Assembly: GCF_030295405.1 (NCBI RefSeq)
Contig: NZ_AP027080.1
Span: 3,022,001 to 3,086,000 of the forward strand
DNA: 64,000 nucleotides
Origin: Mesoterricola silvestris
Lineage (GTDB): Bacteria; Acidobacteriota; Holophagae; Holophagales; Holophagaceae
Direction: 5' to 3'
The notes under the pieces are model-generated. The model did no database searches. It saw nothing but the letters and a program-made list of their open reading frames with translations, and was not told the origin of the DNA. Numbering within the stretch: the first letter of the stretch is position 1; every line of letters begins with the position of its first letter. Positions 43,323 to 53,882 of this stretch are shown one piece after another. Position numbers and translations under genes: made by a program.

Positions 43323-45122
43323 ATGAGCGACCCGGACGACCCCTTTCTCAGGCGGGCCCTGGACGGTCTGCGGACGGCGGTGGCGGTGCTGGATCGCGCG
43401 GGGGTCATCGTTTTCGTGAACCGCGCCTGGGAGGCCTTTGCGCGCGACCATGGGGCGCCGGGCACCGGGGAGCCCTATGGACCCGCGGATCCGGGCATCC
43501 AGGAGGTGCTGGAGGGGAGGTCGCCCAGCTTCTCCCGGGACTACGCCAGCCGCGGACCTGACCGCGGGCGCTGGTTCAGGCTCATGGCCTCGCCCATGGA
43601 CGGGTGGGAGGGCTGCCTGCTCCAGCAGGTGGACATCACCGATCTGAAGGTGGCCGAGGAGCGGGCCAAGGGAAGGGAGGATCTCTTCCAGCAGGCCTTC
43701 GACCGGAACGTCGATCCGTCCACCCTCTCCACCTTCCCCGAGGGGTGGATCGTGGAGGCGAACCGGGCCTGGTGCGCCCTCACCGGCGTTACCCGGGAAC
43801 AGGCCCTGGGCCGGACCCCCGCGGAACTGGGCCTCTGGACCAACCCCCAGGACCGCACCGCCATCCTGGAGGAGCTGGGCCGCACGGGGACCTTCCCGGG
43901 GCGGCAGGTGGAAATGCGCCTCCTGACGGGGGAGATCATCCAGATGCAGATGTCGGCCTCGGCCCTGGTGCTCGAGGAGGGAACCCGGGTCCTGCTCACC
44001 GGGCGGGACGTCACCCGGGAAGCGGCCCTGAAGCGGACCCTGCTGGCGACGGAGGAGCGCTTCCGGGTGATCACCAGCTCGCTCAAGGACTACATCCTCA
44101 TCCTCGACCCGGACGGAACCATCGCCTACATCAACCGCACCCCCGTGGGCATCCCCCTGGAGGCGGCGCTGGGGATGCCCTTCCCGTCGGGGATGGGCAC
44201 CGAGGCCCAGGTGCTCGGCGAAGCCGCCTTCCGGGCCTGCCTGGAGACCCTCGCGGGCGTCAACTACAGCGCCCCGGGAATCCGCCTGGACGGCTCCTGG
44301 GGCTGGTTCGATATCCGGCTGGAACCCTTCCTGGCCCAGGGCGAACTGCAGTTCGTGGTGGTCCTGGCCTTCGACCGCTCCGACGCCAGACAGGCCGAGG
44401 AGACGGAGCTCCGCGCCCGCAAGGCCGAGAGCCTGGTCCTCATGGCCGGAAGCATCGCCCACGATTTCAACAACCTCTTCGCGGCCATCCAGGCCAGCCT
44501 GGATATCCTCGCCATCCAGATCGGCGAAAAACCGGAGCTCGTGGCGACCCTGGCCACCACCCAGGAGGTGCTCCACCGGGCCATCACCCTCTCCTGGAAG
44601 ATGAACGATTTTTCCGGTCGCGCCGTCACCCACCGGGTCCCCACGAACCTCGGGGAGGTGGTCTCCGCCTGGGCCGCCCGGCAGAAGCCGGCCCCGGGGC
44701 GGGCCTTGACCCTGGACCTGGGGGGGGTGCCCACCATCCTGGCGGACGCCGACCGCCTGCGCATCGTGCTGGACGCGCTCCTGGAGAACGCCTGGGAGGC
44801 CATGGACGAGGCCGGCCGCGGGGGCACGGTGGCCCTGCGGCTCTTCCGGGACCTCAGCGGGGAGGCGCCGCCGGGGGATTGGGCCGCGCCCCGGCCCCCG
44901 GTGCCCGAAACGGTGTGCCTGGAAATGGCCAACGACGGCCCCTGCCCCGCCCCGGAAGTGCTGGCCAGGATGTTCGATCCCTTCTTCACGACGCGCTTCG
45001 TGGGGCGGGGCCTGGGCCTGGCCTCCGTCCTGGGCCTGCTGCAGGTGCACGGCGCGGGCATCCAGGTGGTGCCCGGGGAAGGCCTGGCCTTCCGCATCCA
45101 TTTCCCGCCCCTGAATCCCTAG
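43323..45122 (+). CDS. PAS-domain sensor histidine kinase (NtrB-like)
   Basis: A 599-residue soluble histidine kinase. Three PAS-like regions are visible: residues ~10-110 ([19 protein letters not shown]), ~125-240 ([32 protein letters not shown]) and ~245-355 ([18 protein letters not shown]). The phosphoacceptor is the His of [14 protein letters not shown]. The ATPase part has [13 protein letters not shown] (N box) and [20 protein letters not shown] (F and G boxes). There is no receiver domain or adjacent response regulator, so its partner is encoded elsewhere. No membrane segments were seen. Confidence 0.9.
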   Translation: MSDPDDPFLRRALDGLRTAVAVLDRAGVIVFVNRAWEAFARDHGAPGTGEPYGPADPGIQEVLEGRSPSFSRDYASRGPDRGRWFRLMASPMDGWEGCLLQQVDITDLKVAEERAKGREDLFQQAFDRNVDPSTLSTFPEGWIVEANRAWCALTGVTREQALGRTPAELGLWTNPQDRTAILEELGRTGTFPGRQVEMRLLTGEIIQMQMSASALVLEEGTRVLLTGRDVTREAALKRTLLATEERFRVITSSLKDYILILDPDGTIAYINRTPVGIPLEAALGMPFPSGMGTEAQVLGEAAFRACLETLAGVNYSAPGIRLDGSWGWFDIRLEPFLAQGELQFVVVLAFDRSDARQAEETELRARKAESLVLMAGSIAHDFNNLFAAIQASLDILAIQIGEKPELVATLATTQEVLHRAITLSWKMNDFSGRAVTHRVPTNLGEVVSAWAARQKPAPGRALTLDLGGVPTILADADRLRIVLDALLENAWEAMDEAGRGGTVALRLFRDLSGEAPPGDWAAPRPPVPETVCLEMANDGPCPAPEVLARMFDPFFTTRFVGRGLGLASVLGLLQVHGAGIQVVPGEGLAFRIHFPPLNP

Positions 45123-45157
45123 CGTATGCTCAGGGAAACACCGTGAAGGGACGCGCC

Positions 45158-45457
45158 ATGGACTTCGATGGAACCTGGGATATCACCGTCAACTCCCCCA
45201 TGGGCGGCAAGCGGTTCCGCATCACCGTCGCCACGGAAGGGGGCGCGGTGGCCGGCACCATCTCCTCGGACGGCATGTCCGCGCCCCTCCTGGACCCCGT
45301 GGTGGCCGACGGCCACTTCCGCTGGTCCATCAAGCTGCCCCGCCCCATGAACATCCTCCTGGAGATGGACCTCACCCGGGACGGGGACGCGCTCTCGGGC
45401 GTCGCCAAGGCCGGGCACATGGCCCTGCCCGGGGTGACCGGGGTGCGGGTCGGCTAA
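45158..45457 (+). CDS. Small conserved beta-rich protein of unknown function
   Basis: A 99-residue protein: [20 protein letters not shown], a [12 protein letters not shown] turn, [28 protein letters not shown], and an end VTGVRVG. The alternating pattern of short strands and glycine turns suggests a small beta barrel, as in short proteins found near acyl-CoA enzymes; I do not assign a function. GAAGGG at 45145-45150 precedes the ATG. It lies between the histidine kinase and hutU, 60 bases ahead of hutU, and may share its transcript. Confidence 0.7.
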   Translation: MDFDGTWDITVNSPMGGKRFRITVATEGGAVAGTISSDGMSAPLLDPVVADGHFRWSIKLPRPMNILLEMDLTRDGDALSGVAKAGHMALPGVTGVRVG

Positions 45458-45516
45458 CTTATGATCAAGGTCCGTCCCCCCCGTGGGAAAATGGGGGGAC
45501 TCAAAGGACCTCCGCC

Positions 45517-47178
<1,662 letters not shown>

Positions 47179-47180
47179 CC

Positions 47181-48034
47181 CTACTTCGTCAGCAGGAAGT
47201 GGTCCAGCACGGTCCCGTCCGCGGCGATCTGCTTGAAGTCCACCCTGTCGCCGGCGATGTCCAGCTGCGAGAAGCAGGTCTTCTGCCACACCAGGTGCAC
47301 GGGGTAGGGCTTGGGCGGCACCTGGCCGGGGTACCGGGGATGGCCGGGGGGATAGGGGTAGTTCTTGGGATTGGCGCCCCCGGCGCCCGTGACGATCTGG
47401 ATGACGCCGTCGGCCTTGGTGGCCCCGCCCTGACCCGTGAAGGCGGTGTCCTCCACAAGGTTGGCGGTGTCGCCGAAATGGGCCTCCTCGGTGTCCCCGG
47501 CGGGCCTGGGGTTGAACCGCAGGGGCCGGGAGCGCTGGTAGCTGTGCAGGTGGCCAGGTTCGAATCAAGGAAAGTCCAGTGCACGCCCCCGGAGTTGAAG
47601 GAGAAGTTGGCCATGGTGGGGAAGCGGTCCTTCGCCGCAGCCAGGAAGCCGTCGAAGTGGGACCGGGGGCTCAGCACGGGCGTCTGCATCGTGTGGGCAT
47701 GGGCCGGGTCGAAGTTGATCGCCGCCCCGGGCCCGTTCAGGGGCTGGCTGAAATAGTAGTAGTAGGCGAGGCCGTTGGGCTTGGGGGTGAAGGAGATGGT
47801 GTTGTTCCTGGACTCGAACACCCGGTCGGTGTCGTTGTTCCCGAGGCAGGCCGCCGTCACGGTGTGCCGCAGCACCGTTCCGCCGGCGGCAGCTCCGGGC
47901 TCGGCGTTGAGGTTGGGGAAGAAGAGCTCCCGGTACTGGTTGGCGTGGCCTTCCATGTTCACGATATCCCCGGGGACCACCAGGAGGTCCGGGCGCACCG
48001 CGCCCACGCGGCGCGCCAGGGCGCGGTTCAACAT
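47181..48034 (-). pseudogene. Decayed metallophosphoesterase
   Basis: Two frames on the minus strand carry parts of one calcineurin-like phosphoesterase. The first (from ATG 48034, open to a TTG at 48070) has VRPDLLVVPGDIVNMEGHAN, ACLGNNDTD and GGVHWTFLDSNLAT. It loses sense near 47560. The second frame resumes with LHSYQRSRPLRFNP, then AHFGDTANLVEDTAF and ends SQLDIAGDRVDFKQIAADG. In intact relatives about 80 residues, including the HHP and the first His of the last motif, lie between these blocks, so a frame-breaking deletion is likely. The N-terminal signal peptide and first DxH motif are missing too. It looks like a dead gene. Confidence 0.8.
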
Positions 48035-48200
48035 ATTAAATAATTTATATAATCCGATTCGGGGAGTCAATGCGTATTTCGGACATACACTTTAATTACA
48101 ATAATGATTTCAGCTTTACGCGCACCACTAATATATTAATAATTTAATATTTTCCGCATCGTTCATTCACCCCAGAATGAAGGGCATTCCCGGAGTCCCC
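48035..48200. other. AT-rich pocket between the broken gene and the next CDS
   Basis: An abrupt AT-rich stretch (words such as AATTTATATAAT and TAATATATTAATAATTTAAT) in an otherwise GC-rich chromosome. TATAAT at about 48047 is a possible -10 box, but no matching -35 is clear. It marks the broken 5' side of the phosphoesterase remnant. Confidence 0.5.
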
Positions 48201-48488
48201 ATGCTCTACCCCGACATCGACGACCTGGTCCTGGAGCACGACGACGAATCCGGCATCGAGGAACTGGGCCGGCGGGTGCTGGCCCGGGGGCCCTGGACGA
48301 CGGTGGCGTTCCTGGTGCGGACCCGGGCGCCCGGGGGCGCCTGGGAGGGGCCCCACCTGTGGCTCCACCGCTACCAGCGGGCCGCCCAGGGCTGGAAGCT
48401 GGTGAGCCGGTTCCGCACCACGGAACCGGAGCAGTTGGCCGCCCTGCTGGGGGCCCTGGGGGACTGGAAGGAATTCCTTCCGGGGTGA
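48201..48488 (+). CDS. Small acidic protein of unknown function
   Basis: A 95-residue protein (MLYPDIDDLVLEHDDESGIEELGRR at the start, then TTVAFLVRTRAPGG, HLWLHRYQRAAQGWKLVSRF and LLGALGDWKEFL). I do not recognise a family. ATG 48201 is preceded by GGAG at 48192-48195; an in-frame ATG at 48177 lacks a ribosome site. It runs 44 bases ahead of the ABC-F gene and is probably co-transcribed with it. Confidence 0.65.
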   Translation: MLYPDIDDLVLEHDDESGIEELGRRVLARGPWTTVAFLVRTRAPGGAWEGPHLWLHRYQRAAQGWKLVSRFRTTEPEQLAALLGALGDWKEFLPG

Positions 48489-48532
48489 AGGCCGCCCTTC
48501 TCCGTGAGATGCTGGAGGGTTCAGGAGTCTCC

Positions 48533-50452
<1,920 letters not shown>

Positions 50453-50485
50453 TTCTCGGACCATCGCCCGGGTTCATCCAGGTTC

Positions 50486-50650
50486 GGCCTTTATCCCCTT
50501 CATCCCCTTCATCGAATTCATCCCCGTTCCAGCAGGGCGATGGCCGGGATGGGTCGGGCCATGCGGATCAATCACGCGCCGCCCCACCCCGGTGCTGGCC
50601 CTGCTGGAACGGGGATGAACCTGATGAAGGGGATGAAGGGGATAACGGCC
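50486..50650. repeat. Large inverted-repeat element, copy 2
   Basis: Left arm 50486-50538 and right arm 50598-50650 are 53-base reverse complements with only about four mismatches, separated by a 59-base loop. The arms contain TATCCCCTTCATCCCC and CCGTTCCAGCAGGGC; the loop contains CCCCACCCC. Words and layout match the element at 10374-10527. It again lies between convergent genes (ABC-F and cysteine synthase). Confidence 0.9.
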
Positions 50651-50671
50651 TGGGTGGGTCGGAGAATGGGA

Positions 50672-51763
50672 TTAGCGCCCGCAGGGGCGTGCCGCGCCTT
50701 CGGGGACCACGTAGGCGCAGGCGTCCCCATCGCAGCAGGTCCTGCACACCCGCCTGCAGGCCTCGAAGCCCAGCAGTTCCACGCCGGTGGACAGGAAGCC
50801 CGCCTTCACGGGCTCCTCGCGCATGAGGTCGGTGCTCAGGTACTTCTTGTTGTCGTCCGAGAAGATCGTGACCACCACGGCGTCCGGGCCCAGCTCCTCC
50901 TGCACCTTGAGCGCGCCCAGGAAGTTGGCGCCGCTGGAGATGCCCACGCCCAGGCCCAGCTTCGAGGCCAGCATCTGGGCCATGAGGATGGAGTCGCCGT
51001 CGTCCACCCCCACCACCGGATCCAGCTCGTCCAGCTTGACGATGGAGGGGATGAACTCGTCGGAGATGCCCTGGATGCGGTGCTTGCCCACCTTGTGGCC
51101 CGTGGAGAGGGTGGGGGAGTTGGAGGGCTCCAGGGGGTGGAGCTTCACGGCGGGGTGCTGCGAGCGCAGGAACTTCCCCACCCCCATGATGGTTCCGCCC
51201 GTTCCCACCCCCGCCACGAAGGCGTCCGGGACGAGGCCCTGGAAGTGGAGCTGCCACCAGATCTCCGGCCCCGTGGATTCCATGTGGGCGGCGACGTTGT
51301 CCTCGTTGGAGAACTGGCAGGGCAGGAAGCATCCCGAAGTGGCCGCCAGTTCCTCCGAGAGGCGGATGCTGCCCAGGAAGCCCCCCTCCTCGCGGCTCAC
51401 CAGGCGGATCGTCGCGCCCAGGCTGCGGATGAGGTCCTTGCGCTCCTGGCTCATCCAGTCCGGCATGAAGATCGTCACCGGATGCCCCAGGGCCCGGCCC
51501 AGGGCCGAGAAGGCGATCCCCGTGTTCCCGCTGGTGGCCTCGGCCATGGGCATCCCCGGCCGGAGCGCCCCCACCTCGTAGGCCCGGCGCAGCACGTGGA
51601 GGGCCATGCGGTCCTTGATGCTGCCGGTCATGTTGAGATTCTCGGCCTTGGCGAAGATCCGGCGCTCCCGGCCCTTGTACGTGAAGTGCACGGCCAGGAG
51701 GGGGGTATTGCCCACCAGGTGGCCCAGGTCGTGGATGCGGCGGGGGATGTCGAGTGGGATCAC
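50672..51763 (-). CDS. Cysteine-synthase-family PLP enzyme with a Cys-rich C-terminal tail
   Basis: A 363-residue member of the cysteine synthase/cystathionine beta-synthase family. Landmarks are [25 protein letters not shown] with the PLP Lys, [31 protein letters not shown] and [12 protein letters not shown]. After the usual end, a tail with [17 protein letters not shown] carries five cysteines within 14 residues, which could bind metal or a cluster. I chose GTG 51763 (GAGG 6 bases upstream); ATG 51820 would add 19 residues without similarity. The reaction could be O-acetylserine sulfhydrylation or a related exchange. Confidence 0.88.
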   Translation of the reverse strand: MIPLDIPRRIHDLGHLVGNTPLLAVHFTYKGRERRIFAKAENLNMTGSIKDRMALHVLRRAYEVGALRPGMPMAEATSGNTGIAFSALGRALGHPVTIFMPDWMSQERKDLIRSLGATIRLVSREEGGFLGSIRLSEELAATSGCFLPCQFSNEDNVAAHMESTGPEIWWQLHFQGLVPDAFVAGVGTGGTIMGVGKFLRSQHPAVKLHPLEPSNSPTLSTGHKVGKHRIQGISDEFIPSIVKLDELDPVVGVDDGDSILMAQMLASKLGLGVGISSGANFLGALKVQEELGPDAVVVTIFSDDNKKYLSTDLMREEPVKAGFLSTGVELLGFEACRRVCRTCCDGDACAYVVPEGAARPCGR

Positions 51764-51886
51764 GGGGTACCTCGTGGCACCAGGGTCCCAGGGAAACAAT
51801 CGGAATTGCCATGCACACAATCCGGGAAACCGTGTGTTGACGGGACCAAGATCGAAATTCCCAGTGCCATCAATGAATTAATGATT

Positions 51887-51892
51887 TATAAT
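51887..51892 (+). promoter_or_regulatory. TATAAT -10 box upstream of the lipoprotein gene
   Basis: A perfect TATAAT lies within an AT-rich island 34 bases before ATG 51926; no good -35 is found 16-18 bases upstream. GGAGA at 51916-51920 is the ribosome site. Confidence 0.45.
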
Positions 51893-51925
51893 TTCCATGG
51901 GAACGATCCCCTTCCGGAGAATGCA

Positions 51926-52684
51926 ATGTCCTCAAAACGTCTATTCCTGGGCTCCCTGGGAGCCGCCTGCTCCCTTCTCGCCCTGGCCCTGGCCTGCGGC
52001 GGCAAGGGCGGCAACAGCCCGGATCCCCGAGTGCCCGCCACCAGCCTCGGCGGCGCGTGGACGGCGACCGGGAGCGGCGGCGGCACCAGCTATACGCTGG
52101 TGATGCCCTCCGACGGAACCTTCCGCACCTTCAGCGCCAATGGCAGCAGCGTCCTTTCCGGCAAACTCCTGCTTTCCGGCCAGGACCTGAGCGGAAACCT
52201 CACCTTCTTCTTCCCGGAAGCCATGGGCATCACGGCGCTCCCCGCCACCCTCAGCGGCACCGGCTCGAAGACGGGCATCACGTTCACCCTCGCGGCCTCG
52301 GACCCGGACCTCAACAACCGGATGCTCACCTCCGCCCCCGACCCCCTGGCCAATGCGGGCGCCCAGCTCAAGCAGCTGGAGGGAACCTGGACCTCGGCCC
52401 CCTCCGGCAACGACACCAGCACGGCCCTGACCCTCACGGTCGACGCCGCGGGGAACGTCTCGGCCACTTCCCCCGCCGGCACCCTCCAGGGCACCTTCAT
52501 CCAGCCCACCGCCGGCGCGAACGCCTTCGTCGCGGCCTATGCCTACACGCCCACCGCGGGGGCCAATCCGGGCAAGGCCCAGAGTTTCTCGGGTTCCGCC
52601 TACCTGCGGGACAATGGCGGCCAGCTGATCCTCGCCGCGGACAACGGCAAGGGCGGAATGGGCGGCGTCTTCACCAAGCAGTAA
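51926..52684 (+). CDS. Lipoprotein of unknown function
   Basis: A 252-residue exported protein with a signal peptide and lipobox (LLALALACGG), so the mature form starts at the Cys and is lipid-anchored. The rest is rich in Thr, Ser and Gly with two similar beta-type blocks: GGAWTATGSGGGTSYTLVMP and EGTWTSAPSGNDTSTALTLT. Each is followed by a gain-of-signal motif (LSGNLTFFFP, LQGTFIQP), suggesting a duplicated lipocalin-like barrel. No enzyme motif. It lies upstream of imuB with a 58-base gap; any functional link is unproven. Confidence 0.8.
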   Translation: MSSKRLFLGSLGAACSLLALALACGGKGGNSPDPRVPATSLGGAWTATGSGGGTSYTLVMPSDGTFRTFSANGSSVLSGKLLLSGQDLSGNLTFFFPEAMGITALPATLSGTGSKTGITFTLAASDPDLNNRMLTSAPDPLANAGAQLKQLEGTWTSAPSGNDTSTALTLTVDAAGNVSATSPAGTLQGTFIQPTAGANAFVAAYAYTPTAGANPGKAQSFSGSAYLRDNGGQLILAADNGKGGMGGVFTKQ

Positions 52685-52742
52685 AATTTGCCGCTTTCTT
52701 TTCGCTTTTTTTGCGTCATATTTAAGCGCTCGGAGGTCGAGC

Positions 52743-53882
52743 GTGCTGGCGATGTGGGTTCCCGAAATGCCGTTCCAGATGGCCTGTCAGGTGGACGCGG
52801 GCCTGAAGGAGCGGCCTTTGGCCTTCCTGAGCCCCGGCGCCCAGCGCACCCCCTGCCTCTGGCTGGTGAACCGCCAGGCCCGGGCCGAGGGCGTGGCCCC
52901 CGGCGAACCCATGGACCAGGCCCTGCGGCGCCTGCCGGGCCTGCGGGTGCTGGACCCCGCCCCCCAGACCTGGTGGGAGGCCCAGGGCCAGCTGGGCGAG
53001 TTCCTGCAGCACTGGAGCCCCCAGGGCCTCCTGGGCCGCATGGGCGAGGCCCTGGTGGACCTGCACGGCACGGCCCGCCTCTACGGCGGGCCCCGGGACG
53101 CGGCCGCCCGCATGCAGCGGGACCTGGCCCAGTCCATGGGCTGGACCAGCCACGGGGGGCTTTCCCTGAGCGCCACCGCGGCGCGCCTGGCCACCCGCAC
53201 CCCGGAGCCCCTGGCGGAGGTGTGCGAGGGGGCCGAGGGGGTCTTCCTGGCCCCCCACCCCCTGGGCCGGCTCCCCGACCTCACCCCCCGGGTGCGCTAC
53301 CGGCTCCAGCGCCTGGGCCTGGCCCGTTTCGGGGATCTGCAGCCGGTGCCCCTGCCCACCCTCAGCCAGGTCATGCCCGAACCTGACGCTCGCCTGGCCC
53401 TTTCCCGGGCCCGGGGGGAGGACCGGCCCCGCCTGCCCATGCTGGCCGATCCCCTGGGCGAGTCCCGCCACCCCTGGCGCCTGGAGCCCCCCTGCCTTCC
53501 CGAGGAGGTGCCCCTGGCCTTCTGGTGCCTGGAGCGCTTCTGGAACGACGGCCGCTCCCCCCGGCAGCTCACCCTGCGCTGGTGGGACGTGGACGGCGTG
53601 GCCCACCGGTGGCGGGCCCCGGAAGAGGCCCTGGCCGAGCCCGCCATGGCCCTGGCCCGCCTCGTGGAGGCCGCCTTCCGCAAGGGCGCCGAGCGGCGCA
53701 TCCTCGTGCACCGCCTGGAGCTGCACATGGCCTGGGGCCTGGGACGGAGCCGGGGGCTCTTCGAGGCGCCGCTCACCCGCAAGCTGGGGGCCCTGGAGCA
53801 CACCCTGGCCCGGCTGCGCAAACGCTTCCCCGGCCAGCCCGTGCTGCCCGGCTGGGCCCGGGAGGAGGACGCGTCCGCATGA
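52743..53882 (+). CDS. imuB: ImuB-like Y-family polymerase paralogue (non-catalytic type)
   Basis: A 379-residue DinB-fold protein of the ImuB type, which works with DnaE2 in damage-induced mutagenesis. The N-terminus (MLAMWVPEMPFQMACQ) has no catalytic Asp where polymerases have DxD, and the second motif reads MGEALVDLHGTARLYGG instead of SxDEAFLD. It is therefore probably an adaptor rather than a polymerase, as in known ImuB. GTG 52743 follows GGAGG at 52732-52736. It overlaps dnaE2 by 4 bases. No imuA gene precedes it here. SOS control by LexA is expected from precedent; I could not identify a LexA site. Confidence 0.85.
   Translation: MLAMWVPEMPFQMACQVDAGLKERPLAFLSPGAQRTPCLWLVNRQARAEGVAPGEPMDQALRRLPGLRVLDPAPQTWWEAQGQLGEFLQHWSPQGLLGRMGEALVDLHGTARLYGGPRDAAARMQRDLAQSMGWTSHGGLSLSATAARLATRTPEPLAEVCEGAEGVFLAPHPLGRLPDLTPRVRYRLQRLGLARFGDLQPVPLPTLSQVMPEPDARLALSRARGEDRPRLPMLADPLGESRHPWRLEPPCLPEEVPLAFWCLERFWNDGRSPRQLTLRWWDVDGVAHRWRAPEEALAEPAMALARLVEAAFRKGAERRILVHRLELHMAWGLGRSRGLFEAPLTRKLGALEHTLARLRKRFPGQPVLPGWAREEDASA

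Noticed and set aside
43323-45122. A hybrid kinase with a receiver domain
   Set aside because: The protein ends right after the ATPase G box; there is no aspartate-bearing receiver sequence.
48070-48149. Plus-strand frame MRISDIHFN resembling a metallophosphoesterase start
   Set aside because: Only 25 codons in AT-rich DNA and only one short motif; noted in the findings as a possible inverted fragment but not called as a gene.
52685-52742. A LexA box upstream of imuB
   Set aside because: I compared the short space before imuB with the lexA upstream region and found no shared palindrome that I could defend.
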